Part shown: positions 49,760 to 57,776 of the stretch, piece after piece
Layout of the letters: every line of letters begins with the position of its first letter
Position numbering within the stretch: position 1 is the first letter of the stretch
Notes under the pieces: model-generated
The model's database searches: none
Told to the model about the DNA's origin: nothing
What the model saw: the letters and a program-made list of their open reading frames with translations, nothing else
DNA from: an uncultured Prevotellaceae bacterium
GTDB lineage: Bacteria > Bacteroidota > Bacteroidia > Bacteroidales > Bacteroidaceae
Assembly (NCBI GenBank): GCA_900321965.1
Contig: ONYA01000011.1
Location: forward strand, 1 to 64,000
Direction: 5' to 3'
DNA length: 64,000 nt
Made by a program: the position numbers and the translations under genes

Positions 49760-50743
49760 TTAGTCGCGATAAATCCACGATAATATGGTATTTACCCAAT
49801 GTATGGAGCATCGGAACCAGCGGTAGGTGCTGACTGGTTTTCCGCCAAAGCGCAGGATGAATTCACGGAAGGGATTGTGGGAGAAAGGCAGGCCGACATC
49901 AAGGAAATAGACGTGCTGGTAGCCTCGGGTGTGGGAGTCTTTCAGGACGTGCCACAACGTCAGTTCATCAGGATGGACGATAGCAAACGACTTGCGACGG
50001 AAGGCGGTGTACCAGAGGTAGGCGTTCTGCTGGCTGTAGACAACGGCAGAACAGCCGACGATGTGGTCATGATAACGGGTGAGATAGAGTCGTCCGTGAC
50101 CTTCTTGCTTGATGAGATAGAAGAATTTCTCGTCGGGGATATAGCGTTTGGGTTTCAGCCAGTGGTGGCGTTTCAGGAGCTTGAAGAACTGTCGCATGTC
50201 ATCCTCGGTCTTCACCTCGTTGGTGACGACGCCTTTGTCGTACGCATTCTTGATGTGATGCTGCAGGCGTTCCGAAATGCGCTCTTCCGGCGTGTGGCTG
50301 TGCAGCGAGTTGTGGATGCTCATCCATCTGACGGGGAAGAACTCCTGCTGTTTCAGTTCGCGGTAGGCAAACATCTTCTCGCTGAGGTTGCTGACCTCGA
50401 TATACAGCACATGATAGCCGATATGTGAACGTAGCGCGTTGAGCATCTGACCGAAGAGCTCGTATTCGGAGTAGCCCTCGTGGTTGTAGGTGTAGACGCC
50501 TTCGCCCAGGATGCGGCAATGCGTATAAATATAAGGAGGTACCCACAGCGTGCGGTAACGTACGGTGGCCAGCATGTGAGCCAGGACACGCCCGTCGCTC
50601 GCCGTTGCCACCACCATATAAGGGCGTTGGCGCGGTGTCTGCTTGACTATCTCAAACAGCTGCCGGCTGTGGAAGAAGTTGCTGTTGTCCAGCTCGGGCA
50701 GGTCTTTCTGTTTGCTGATAATATGTATGACGGGCGCATTCAT
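49760..50743 (-). CDS. GNAT/FemAB-like acyltransferase
   Basis: A 327-residue cytoplasmic protein with a duplicated GNAT fold, as in FemAB-like and Acetyltransf_6 proteins. The first half has YMVVATASDGRVLAHMLATVRYR, and the second half has HGRLYLTRYHDHIVGCSAVVYSQQNAYLWYTAF. It ends with a helical, aromatic tail (TYRWFRCSIHWVNTILSWIYRD). It probably transfers an aminoacyl or acyl group to a cell-envelope substrate, but the donor and acceptor are unknown. A -7 motif at 50748-50755 lies 4 nt upstream, so the mRNA may be leaderless. Confidence 0.8.
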   Translation of the reverse strand: MNAPVIHIISKQKDLPELDNSNFFHSRQLFEIVKQTPRQRPYMVVATASDGRVLAHMLATVRYRTLWVPPYIYTHCRILGEGVYTYNHEGYSEYELFGQMLNALRSHIGYHVLYIEVSNLSEKMFAYRELKQQEFFPVRWMSIHNSLHSHTPEERISERLQHHIKNAYDKGVVTNEVKTEDDMRQFFKLLKRHHWLKPKRYIPDEKFFYLIKQEGHGRLYLTRYHDHIVGCSAVVYSQQNAYLWYTAFRRKSFAIVHPDELTLWHVLKDSHTRGYQHVYFLDVGLPFSHNPFREFILRFGGKPVSTYRWFRCSIHWVNTILSWIYRD

Positions 50744-50747
50744 GGGG

Positions 50748-50755
50748 CAAAGATA
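50748..50755 (-). promoter_or_regulatory. -7 promoter element abutting the GNAT/FemAB-like gene
   Basis: Minus-strand TATCTTTG ends 4 nt before the ATG at 50743. Confidence 0.55.
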
Positions 50756-50805
50756 GAAAAATATTATGAATTATGGCGAATAAATTATGTTTTTTTTGTA
50801 ACCCT

Positions 50806-50836
50806 TTTGCATTTCTCCCGTTTTTGTGTATCTTTG
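50806..50836 (+). promoter_or_regulatory. Promoter of the nitroreductase-phosphatase-maf operon
   Basis: TTTG (50806-50809), a 19-nt spacer, TATCTTTG (50829-50836), 26 nt before the ATG at 50863. Confidence 0.75.
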
Positions 50837-50862
50837 CAGCGCTTAATCAACAAAAAGGATAT

Positions 50863-51399
50863 ATGACAGACTTTAAGAATTTGGCGCAGATGCGCCGTTC
50901 ACACCGTAAATTTACTGAGCAGGAGTTGGATGCTGAGCAGGTGCGCCTGATCATGCGGGCGGCTCTGATGTCGCCTACGTCAAAGGGTCAGCGCGCCTGG
51001 CAGTTCGTCGTGGTCGACGATAAGCAGGATATTGAGAAAATTGCTGACGCCAAGGACCTGGGGTCGCAGTTCCTGAAAGGTGCTCCGCTGGCTATCGTCG
51101 TGCTGGGCGACCCCGTTCAGAACGACTGCTGGGTGGAGGATGGTTCCATTGCTGCCATCTCGATGCAATACCAGGCCGAAGAGTTAGGACTCGGCAGTTG
51201 TTGGATACAGATGCGCGGTCGCGGACTCTCTGACGGCACGTCGGCCGATACCGTCATACGCGGCATCCTTGACATTCCCGAGAACCTCAATGTGCTCTGC
51301 GTGTTGGCTATCGGTCATAAGGCTGACGAGCGGAAACCCCAGAACGAAGACAAGCTGAAGTGGGAAAACGTTCACATCGACAAGTATCGCCATGATTAA
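50863..51399 (+). CDS. Nitroreductase-family flavoprotein
   Basis: A 178-residue FMN-binding oxidoreductase. It starts [22 protein letters not shown], with the flavin-binding RRSHRKF, then [18 protein letters not shown], and [12 protein letters not shown] in the centre. It should reduce nitro groups or quinones with NAD(P)H, but its natural substrate is unknown. The ATG at 50863 is chosen; the longer frame from 50773 would start upstream of the promoter at 50806-50836. It overlaps the next gene by 8 nt. Confidence 0.9.
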   Translation: MTDFKNLAQMRRSHRKFTEQELDAEQVRLIMRAALMSPTSKGQRAWQFVVVDDKQDIEKIADAKDLGSQFLKGAPLAIVVLGDPVQNDCWVEDGSIAAISMQYQAEELGLGSCWIQMRGRGLSDGTSADTVIRGILDIPENLNVLCVLAIGHKADERKPQNEDKLKWENVHIDKYRHD

Positions 51400-51910
51400 C
51401 TACGATTTGCAACGCATCAAGGCTATTATCTTCGACGTCGATGGCGTGTTGTCGGCAGAGACCATTACGCTGGCTGCCGACGGTGAGCCGTTGCGAACGG
51501 TCAACATCAAGGACGGCTATGCCATACAGTTAGCTGTGAAGATGGGGCTGCGCATCGTCATCCTGACGGGCGGCAAAACGGAGGCCGTCCGTTTGCGCTA
51601 TGAACGTTTAGGTGTAGAGGATATCTACATGGGTTGTGCCGTGAAGGTGAAGACGTATGACGAATTCCTGCAGAAATACCAGTTGACGGATGACGAGGTG
51701 ATGTATATGGGCGACGATGTGCCCGACATCGAAATCATGCGCCGCGTGGGATGCCCTGTCTGTCCTCAGGATGCCTGTCCTGACGTGAAGGACATCAGCC
51801 TCTATGTCAGTCCCTACAGAGGGGGTTATGGCTGTGGTCGTGATGTGATTGAACAGACGCTTCGTGCCCAAGGGAAATGGTTGAGTAATGAAAAGGCTTT
51901 CGGATGGTGA
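51392..51910 (+). CDS. HAD-family phosphatase, KdsC-like
   Basis: A 172-residue HAD phosphatase with nucleophile motif [30 protein letters not shown] (motif II) and [10 protein letters not shown] (motif IV). The size and lack of a cap domain match KdsC, which removes phosphate from 3-deoxy-manno-octulosonate-8-phosphate for lipopolysaccharide. Other KdsC-like enzymes exist, so KDO-8-P is probable, not proven. It overlaps the nitroreductase by 8 nt and maf by 7 nt, so all three are one operon. Confidence 0.87.
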   Translation: MINYDLQRIKAIIFDVDGVLSAETITLAADGEPLRTVNIKDGYAIQLAVKMGLRIVILTGGKTEAVRLRYERLGVEDIYMGCAVKVKTYDEFLQKYQLTDDEVMYMGDDVPDIEIMRRVGCPVCPQDACPDVKDISLYVSPYRGGYGCGRDVIEQTLRAQGKWLSNEKAFGW

Positions 51911-52509
51911 AAGATTATAAGATGATATTGGCCAGCAATTCGCCACGCCGGCGCGAACTGTTGGCAGGTTTGGGGGTAGACTTTGAAGTGCGTGTCCTGC
52001 CCGATATTGACGAGAGCTATCCCGCTTTCTTGCCGGCTCTGCAGACGGCAGAATACATTGCCTGTAAGAAGGCTGCGGCCTATCGTGAGGTGATGGCCGA
52101 CGACGAGTTGGTCATTACTGCCGACACCGTGGTGATCGTTGGTGACGAGGTGTTGGGCAAACCTTCAGATGCTGCAGAAGCTGCCCTGATGCTCAGGAAA
52201 CTGAGTGGACGGACGCATCAGGTGGTGACGGGCGTCTGCCTGACAACCTGTGAGCAGACGGTACAGTTCTCTGTCAGGACGGACGTCACCTTCAAGCAAC
52301 TGACTGACGACGAGATAGACTTCTACATAAAAAAGTACCAGCCTTTTGACAAGGCTGGCGCTTATGGCATTCAGGAGTGGATTGGCTACATTGGCTGTAC
52401 GGGACTTAATGGTAGTTACTACAACGTCATGGGGTTGCCCGTACAGCGAATATATACCGAGTTGCAACAGTTTACTCGTCGGCGTAGTCTTCAAGACTGT
52501 CAGCGGTGA
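51904..52509 (+). CDS. maf: Maf-family nucleotide pyrophosphatase
   Basis: A 201-residue protein that hydrolyses (often modified) nucleoside triphosphates to monophosphates. The signature [15 protein letters not shown] is at the start, with [19 protein letters not shown] and [12 protein letters not shown] in the core. The start overlaps the phosphatase gene. The end overlaps the tail of the opposing acidic protein by 38 nt. Maf family members are linked to septum formation or to housecleaning of dTTP/UTP and modified bases; which applies cannot be told. Confidence 0.93.
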   Translation: MVKDYKMILASNSPRRRELLAGLGVDFEVRVLPDIDESYPAFLPALQTAEYIACKKAAAYREVMADDELVITADTVVIVGDEVLGKPSDAAEAALMLRKLSGRTHQVVTGVCLTTCEQTVQFSVRTDVTFKQLTDDEIDFYIKKYQPFDKAGAYGIQEWIGYIGCTGLNGSYYNVMGLPVQRIYTELQQFTRRRSLQDCQR

Positions 52510-53290
52510 TGTCATCGTCATCGCCACTCAAGTCCATCATGGTTGAGTAGTTGTCCTCGTTGATATCGTCATCATCAGGCTCACCAATCTCAACGTCATC
52601 CTCATCGGGCTTGTTGTAGGTGTCCTCAATCTCAACATCCTCGTCTTCGTTCTCGCCGTCGAGATCTTCATCGTCGCGTGTAGCGAATTTCATGCGCGGT
52701 TTCTCAGACTCTGGCTTCAGTTTGGCAAAGATAGCCTCTACCCACGTGCCTTTCTCCACCTCGAGTACATCATAGCCGTCGGCCATCTTCTTCTCGTACA
52801 TACCGCCCTTCTTGTGCAGACGGTCCTTGGGCAGGGTAGTGGTGGAAATGTCGAAGCCACTTTCGATGATATCTTTGATAGACTGCGACAGAGAGTCCCA
52901 ACCGCCGCCGAAGTTACGATCAAGCACCTCTACCAGCTTGGCAGCAGAGATGTGGCGGATGTTCTCATACGTCAGGTCGGTCACTCTAACGATGGGCTTC
53001 TTCTTCAGGGCCCAGGTCACCTTGACGTTCTCCGACAGCTTCACCTGTGCTACCTTGTAACCTGTCTTCTCGTATTTCTCCTTGACGGCTTTGGAATCGT
53101 CCTTGATTTCCTCTATCATAAACGCGCTGCGTATGATATCCTGATAATGACGCGGATTCTCCAGAACGTCGGCATCTTTGTCAGCGCTTTCCCAAAGTCT
53201 GAAGATGTCGTTCTCCTGCAGATCCCAAACGCTACTCTTGTTTAATGCTTTGAGTGTCAGTCCTTTGCTGTTTTCTTCTTTCTTGTCCAT
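52472..53290 (-). CDS. Protein with a very acidic C-terminal tail, unknown function
   Basis: A 272-residue cytoplasmic protein. The first 170 residues form a mixed helix and strand domain (VRVTDLTYENIRHISAAKLVEVL near 115). The last 70 residues are an Asp/Glu-rich tail (DEDLDGENEDEDVEIED and others). Nothing I can name with confidence. The acidic tail resembles nucleic-acid-mimic or histone-chaperone-like tails, an inference only. The ATG at 53290 (MDKKEENSKGL) is preferred over an earlier one that overlaps the -7 element at 53315-53322. It converges with maf. Confidence 0.75.
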   Translation of the reverse strand: MDKKEENSKGLTLKALNKSSVWDLQENDIFRLWESADKDADVLENPRHYQDIIRSAFMIEEIKDDSKAVKEKYEKTGYKVAQVKLSENVKVTWALKKKPIVRVTDLTYENIRHISAAKLVEVLDRNFGGGWDSLSQSIKDIIESGFDISTTTLPKDRLHKKGGMYEKKMADGYDVLEVEKGTWVEAIFAKLKPESEKPRMKFATRDDEDLDGENEDEDVEIEDTYNKPDEDDVEIGEPDDDDINEDNYSTMMDLSGDDDDITADSLEDYADE

Positions 53291-53314
53291 ATTTGTGTTA
53301 TTTGGTTTCTGCTG

Positions 53315-53322
53315 CAAAGATA
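53315..53322 (-). promoter_or_regulatory. -7 promoter element for the acidic-tail protein
   Basis: Minus-strand TATCTTTG, 24 nt before the ATG at 53290, in the divergent spacer with rarA. Confidence 0.55.
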
Positions 53323-53367
53323 GAAAATAATTTTGATATATGGATTATAATTTACGAAATAATTTTG

Positions 53368-53375
53368 TACCTTTG
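53368..53375 (+). promoter_or_regulatory. -7 promoter element abutting rarA
   Basis: TACCTTTG ends 9 nt before the rarA ATG at 53385. It lies inside a 15-codon upstream extension of the same frame, which argues against the longer start. Confidence 0.6.
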
Positions 53376-53384
53376 CCGCCGAAT

Positions 53385-54659
53385 ATGTCACAACCATTAG
53401 CCGAAAGACTGCGTCCCCGTACGCTTGACGACTATATCGGACAGCAACACCTGGTGGGTGAAGGGGCTGTACTGCGTCGAATGATTGATGCAGGACGCAT
53501 CTCGTCGTTCATACTCTGGGGACCGCCGGGAGTGGGTAAGACAACGTTGGCGCAGATTATCGCCAACCGTCTGGACACACCCTTTTACACGCTGTCGGCT
53601 GTTACCAGCGGCGTCAAAGATGTGCGCGACGTCATTGAGAAGGCCCAGAAAGGACGTTTCTTCAATGCGGCTTCACCTATTTTATTTATAGACGAGATTC
53701 ACCGCTTCTCGAAATCGCAGCAGGACTCGTTGCTCGGAGCTGTTGAACGGGGTGTTGTCACGCTGATTGGTGCGACGACGGAGAATCCTTCGTTCGAAGT
53801 CATACGTCCGCTACTTTCCCGTTGTCAGCTTTATGTGCTGAAGTCGTTGGAGAAAGACGACTTGCTGCAATTGCTGCAGCGCGCCATTACGACGGATGTC
53901 ATCTTGAAGGAACGTCATATAGAATTGAAGCAGACGGACGCCTTGCTGCGCTTCAGCGGTGGCGATGCCCGTAAGCTGCTCAACATACTGGAGCTGGTAG
54001 TAGAGGCAGAGGCGGGTGACGTCATCATTACCGACGAACTGGTTGTGGCGCGGCTGCAACAGAATCCGTTGGCGTATGACAAAGACGGCGAGATGCACTA
54101 TGACATCATCTCGGCCTTCATCAAGAGTATCCGTGGTAGTGACCCCGATGCCGCTCTCTATTGGTTGGCGCGTATGATAGAGGGTGGGGAAGACCCGAAG
54201 TTCATTGCCCGGCGACTGGTCATTTCTGCCGCTGAGGACATTGGCTTGGCCAATCCCAATGCGCTGTTGTTGGCCAATACCGCCTTCGACGTGATTCAGA
54301 AGATCGGCTGGCCGGAAGGACGTATTCCCCTTGCCGAGGCAACGGTCTATTTGGCGACGTCGCCCAAAAGCAATTCCGCCTATCTCGCTATTGACGCTGC
54401 CTTGCAGTTGGTGCGTCAGACGGGCAATCAGCCTGTGCCGCTGCCCATCCGCAATGCGCCGACCCAGCTGATGAAGGAGTTAGGCTATCATGACGGCTAT
54501 AAGTATCCTCACGACTTCCCCGGGCATTTCACGCCCCAGCAGTATATGCCCGATGCCTTGCAGAACGAAAGGCTATGGCACGCGCAACATTCACCGTCGG
54601 AACAGAAACTCTATGAGCGCATGGTTGCCTATTGGGGCGACCGTTATAAAGATGAATAA
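53385..54659 (+). CDS. rarA: Replication-associated recombination protein RarA (MgsA)
   Basis: A 424-residue AAA+ ATPase related to clamp loaders that acts at stalled replication forks. It starts MSQPLAERLRPRTLDDYIGQQHLVGEG. Walker A is [15 protein letters not shown], Walker B is ILFIDEIHRFSKSQQ, and sensor 1 is LIGATTENPSFEV. The C-terminal tetramerisation part (DIGLANPNALLLANTAFD) is intact. The promoter motif falls before this start. Its stop overlaps the next gene by 1 nt (TAATG). Confidence 0.95.
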   Translation: MSQPLAERLRPRTLDDYIGQQHLVGEGAVLRRMIDAGRISSFILWGPPGVGKTTLAQIIANRLDTPFYTLSAVTSGVKDVRDVIEKAQKGRFFNAASPILFIDEIHRFSKSQQDSLLGAVERGVVTLIGATTENPSFEVIRPLLSRCQLYVLKSLEKDDLLQLLQRAITTDVILKERHIELKQTDALLRFSGGDARKLLNILELVVEAEAGDVIITDELVVARLQQNPLAYDKDGEMHYDIISAFIKSIRGSDPDAALYWLARMIEGGEDPKFIARRLVISAAEDIGLANPNALLLANTAFDVIQKIGWPEGRIPLAEATVYLATSPKSNSAYLAIDAALQLVRQTGNQPVPLPIRNAPTQLMKELGYHDGYKYPHDFPGHFTPQQYMPDALQNERLWHAQHSPSEQKLYERMVAYWGDRYKDE

Positions 54660-55276
54660 TGGAGCAGGATATCGTTATTAAGATTATTGAGCTGTTAGGT
54701 ACCTTCGCTTTTGCTATCTCAGGCATCCGTCATGCTGCCGCCAAGCAGTTCGACTGGTTCGGCGGTTATGTCTGCGGTATTGCAGTAGCTATTGGCGGCG
54801 GTACTATTCGTGACGTCATGTTAGGAACGACACCTTTCTGGATGACTACACCTATTTATATGATATGTACGGCGGTTGCCCTTTTGACGGTAGCTTTCTT
54901 CGGCAAGTGGATGGAACCGCTGAAGAATGCGTGGTTTGTCTTCGACACCTTGGGCTTGGCGCTTTTCACGATTGCCGGCATCCAGAAGTCACTCGCTTTC
55001 GGCCAGCCCTTCTGGGTAGCTATCATCATGGGTTGTATCACGGGTTCTGCGGGTGGCGTCATCCGCGATGTGCTGTTGAACAACGAACCGGTTATCTTCC
55101 ACAAGGAGATTTACGCGATGGCTTGTGTGCTGGGCGGTATCGTCTATTGGGGATTGATGGAGTTAGGGGTGCCTGTTGAAATGACAGCCGTCTTGTCCTT
55201 TCTCACCACCTGTCTGATACGGTTTCTTGCTGTGCGTTACCACATTTCGCTTCCCACGCTCAAGAACGAGGAGTAG
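54659..55276 (+). CDS. TRIC-type cation channel family protein (YadS/UPF0126)
   Basis: A 205-residue inner-membrane protein with about seven helices. The duplicated family motif appears as FAISGIRHAAAKQFDWFG ... AIGGGTIRDVMLG and again as GCITGSAGGVIRDVLLN. Prokaryotic TRIC proteins form trimeric channels for monovalent cations; the physiological role here is unknown. It shares one base with the rarA stop and overlaps the opposing DEAD-box gene by 17 nt. Confidence 0.9.
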   Translation: MEQDIVIKIIELLGTFAFAISGIRHAAAKQFDWFGGYVCGIAVAIGGGTIRDVMLGTTPFWMTTPIYMICTAVALLTVAFFGKWMEPLKNAWFVFDTLGLALFTIAGIQKSLAFGQPFWVAIIMGCITGSAGGVIRDVLLNNEPVIFHKEIYAMACVLGGIVYWGLMELGVPVEMTAVLSFLTTCLIRFLAVRYHISLPTLKNEE

Positions 55277-56522
55277 ACTTGTTGTTGTGTGGGCGGTTAT
55301 GGCGCTTGCCATTGCCGTGACTGTGCCAGCGACCATGTCTGCGGGTGTTGGAACGCTTCTTCTCGCGCTTGGTATATTCGGGACCTTCGCCTAATCCTTC
55401 GGGCATGGGGTTCTTCAGCACTTCCTTACCTAAGAAGTGTTCTATTTCATGGAACTTGCCCATCTCTGCCTCGTTGACGAAGGTGATGGCCACACCGTCG
55501 CGGTCAGCACGCGCCGTACGACCGATACGGTGTACGTAATCCTCTGCATCATGAGGTACGTCGTAGTTGATGACGATGCGGATATCATCGATGTCAATAC
55601 CTCGGCTGACGATGTCGGTAGCTACAAGAACGTCCACCTGTCCGGCCTTGAAACGGTACATCACGTCGTCGCGTTCTGCTTGCGACAAGTCGCTGTGCAT
55701 TTCGGCACAGTTGATTTTCATACGCTTCAGCTGGCGGGTAATATCCTTTACACGGTCTTTCTTGCCGCTGAAGATGATGACGCGTTGCAAGTCGCCCGCC
55801 TTGAACAGATACTCAATGATCTTAAGTTTCTGAGGGTCGTAGCAGACGTAGGCCGACTGTTGGATTTTCTCTGCTGGCTTCGATACGGCGAGCTTGATTT
55901 CTACGGGGTCGTGCAGCAACGATACGGCTAACTCGCGGATTTTGGCTGGCATCGTTGCCGAGAACATGACGCGCTGACAGGTTGCTGGCAGCTCCTTGAC
56001 AATACGCATGATGTCTTCCGAGAAGCCCATGTCCAGCATACGGTCGGCCTCGTCGAGCACGAAGAACGAACAGCGTGACAAGTCGAGATTTCCCACCTTC
56101 AGATGGCTCAGCAGACGTCCGGGCGTTGCAATGAGTACGTCGGCACCGAGGCGCATACCACGCAATTCCTGATCGTAGCGCCCACCGTCGTTGCCGCCAT
56201 AGACGGCCACCGATGATACACCGTCCAGGTAGTAGCCAAACCCTTGCATGGCCTGGTCAATTTGCTGTGCTAATTCACGCGTTGGTGACATAATGACGCA
56301 GTTGATGGCATCCTTAGGATAATCGCCGTCGTCGAGCATGGAAAGGATGGGCAGCAGGTAGGCAGCCGTCTTTCCCGTGCCTGTCTGTGCTACGCCTAAG
56401 ACGTCGTAGCCGTCGAGTATTTCAGGAATGCACTTCTCTTGTATCGGCGTCATATCGTCGAAACGCATGTCATAGAGTGCATCGAGGATATTATCGTTCA
56501 AATAGGTTTCTTCAAATTTCAT
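55260..56522 (-). CDS. DEAD-box RNA helicase
   Basis: A 420-residue helicase with Q motif FDDMTPIQEKCIPEI, motif I VAQTGTGKTAAYLLPIL, Ib ATPGRLLSHL, II LDEADRMLD, III FSATMP and VI HRIGRTARADRDG. The tail after about residue 380 is basic and rich in Arg/His (KREKKRSNTRRHGRWHSH), as in RhlE-like proteins that bind RNA. Role in ribosome assembly or cold adaptation is likely by family. The ATG is reached directly from the heptamer array that fills the spacer behind lptG. Confidence 0.93.
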   Translation of the reverse strand: MKFEETYLNDNILDALYDMRFDDMTPIQEKCIPEILDGYDVLGVAQTGTGKTAAYLLPILSMLDDGDYPKDAINCVIMSPTRELAQQIDQAMQGFGYYLDGVSSVAVYGGNDGGRYDQELRGMRLGADVLIATPGRLLSHLKVGNLDLSRCSFFVLDEADRMLDMGFSEDIMRIVKELPATCQRVMFSATMPAKIRELAVSLLHDPVEIKLAVSKPAEKIQQSAYVCYDPQKLKIIEYLFKAGDLQRVIIFSGKKDRVKDITRQLKRMKINCAEMHSDLSQAERDDVMYRFKAGQVDVLVATDIVSRGIDIDDIRIVINYDVPHDAEDYVHRIGRTARADRDGVAITFVNEAEMGKFHEIEHFLGKEVLKNPMPEGLGEGPEYTKREKKRSNTRRHGRWHSHGNGKRHNRPHNNKSTPRS

Positions 56523-56570
56523 TCAATCTTCAATCTTCAATTTTCAATTTTCAATTTTCAATGTTCAATC
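56522..56570 (-). repeat. Heptamer tandem array x7 that fills the lptG/DEAD-box spacer
   Basis: Seven consecutive 7-bp units (TTCAATC, TTCAATC, TTCAATT x3, TTCAATG, TTCAATC on the plus strand) run from the lptG stop at 56571 to the first base of the helicase start codon. In the gene direction the word is NATTGAA, the same as at kdgK/eda and nqrB/nqrC. Confidence 0.92.
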
Positions 56571-57776
56571 TTAATTCGGTGCTTGTCGCCAACAGAAGTA
56601 GGCGATGAAAACATATAGAATATTGGGAATCCATTCGGCCACGATGGCAGGCGTACCGGCATTGATGGCGAATGTTGCTGAGATGGTTTGCAGCAGAATA
56701 TAGGCAAACGAAAGGGCAAGACCGATGCCTAAGTAGAGTCCCATACCGCCTTTGCGCTTGCGTGACGACAGCGAGGCACCGATGACGGTAAGGATGAACG
56801 AGGCGAACGACATGGCTATACGCTTATGGTATTCCACCTCGTACTGCACCACGTTCTGCGAGCCGCGCTCCTGCTGTTTTGAGATGTATTCGCGCAATTC
56901 GGGGCTCGTAAACGTCTCCTGCTGTCCTTTCGAAAACACCAAGTCCATGGGCTCCATCATCACCGTCGTGTCTATTTCGGCACCCGTTTGTATTTCTTCG
57001 CGCAGACCTCTCAGCGTACGGATTTTATAGTTCTGCGCACGCCAGTGGAAGCGCGATTCGCTGATAGTGTCGTAGCGTATGACGCTGGCCGTCATGTGGC
57101 TGACGAGCTTTTTCTTCTCGAACTTGTCTAACGAGAAGCCGTAGCCCGTCTTTGTCTGGTCGTCATACTGCTGCATATAGGCAATGACACCTTTTCCCAC
57201 CTGTAGCTGTACGTTTGAAGCCGTTGTGATTTTCTTGTTGTCCTTATACCTTGTTTCAAAGTTTTGGCGTATGACCGTTCCTTTGGGTATGACGTATGAG
57301 CCGAGGTGGAAGTTCAGGAAGGCAATGAGTGCGGCTGAAATGAAGTATGGCCGCATCAGCCGTTTGAAGCTCAGGCCTGAAGCTAACATGGCGATAATCT
57401 CGCTATTGCCTGCCAACTTCGATGTGAAGAAGATGACGGCAATGAAGACGAACAACGGCGAGAAGAGGTTGGCGAAGTATGGTACGAAGTTGGCATAGTA
57501 GTCAAAGACGATAGCCTTCAGCGGCGCATGGTTAGTGGTGAACTTTGCCAGGTTCTCGTTGACGTCAAAGACTATCGAGATAGAGATTATCAGCAAGATG
57601 GAGTAGATGTAGGTGCCGATGAACTTCTTGATGATGTATCGGTCAATACGTGGCAGATAGTGGAACGGGTTGAGATACTTCAAGTAGCTCAGCCAATGAC
57701 CAACATGACGCAGACCACGACCAACATAACGCAGTCCACGGCCAATTTGACTCAGGATAATCTTCAGCTTCTTCAT
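56571..57776 (-). CDS. LptF/LptG-family permease
   Basis: A 401-residue inner-membrane component of the Lpt lipopolysaccharide transporter (YjgP/YjgQ family). It has four to six membrane helices and a central periplasmic domain (QQYDDQTKTGYGFSLDKFE). The entry segment is RIDRYIIKKFIGTYIYSILLIISISIVF and the end is ILYVFIAYFCWRQAPN. Residues 8-25 before the first helix contain GRGLRYV / GRGLRHV, encoded by a 21-bp imperfect tandem repeat (57700-57741). The ATG at 57776 overlaps the tgt stop in ATGA, so an upstream in-frame ATG inside tgt is rejected. It is third in the lon-tgt-lptG operon. Confidence 0.9.
   Translation of the reverse strand: MKKLKIILSQIGRGLRYVGRGLRHVGHWLSYLKYLNPFHYLPRIDRYIIKKFIGTYIYSILLIISISIVFDVNENLAKFTTNHAPLKAIVFDYYANFVPYFANLFSPLFVFIAVIFFTSKLAGNSEIIAMLASGLSFKRLMRPYFISAALIAFLNFHLGSYVIPKGTVIRQNFETRYKDNKKITTASNVQLQVGKGVIAYMQQYDDQTKTGYGFSLDKFEKKKLVSHMTASVIRYDTISESRFHWRAQNYKIRTLRGLREEIQTGAEIDTTVMMEPMDLVFSKGQQETFTSPELREYISKQQERGSQNVVQYEVEYHKRIAMSFASFILTVIGASLSSRKRKGGMGLYLGIGLALSFAYILLQTISATFAINAGTPAIVAEWIPNILYVFIAYFCWRQAPN
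57700..57741 (-). repeat. 21-bp tandem duplication in the lptG-like N-terminus
   Basis: Two 21-bp units, both CCAACAT/A-type with four mismatches, encode two copies of a seven-residue basic amphipathic motif (GRGLRxV) before the first membrane helix. A third degenerate unit follows. Confidence 0.75.

Noticed and set aside
49748-49760. Terminator hairpin after the GNAT/FemAB-like gene
   Set aside because: Only a 4-5-bp stem with a weak T-tract; too little support to list as a terminator.
56522-56570. Replication iterons or an origin
   Set aside because: The units lie between two cotranscribed genes, have no DnaA-box consensus or adjacent replication gene, and similar arrays recur at unrelated operons.
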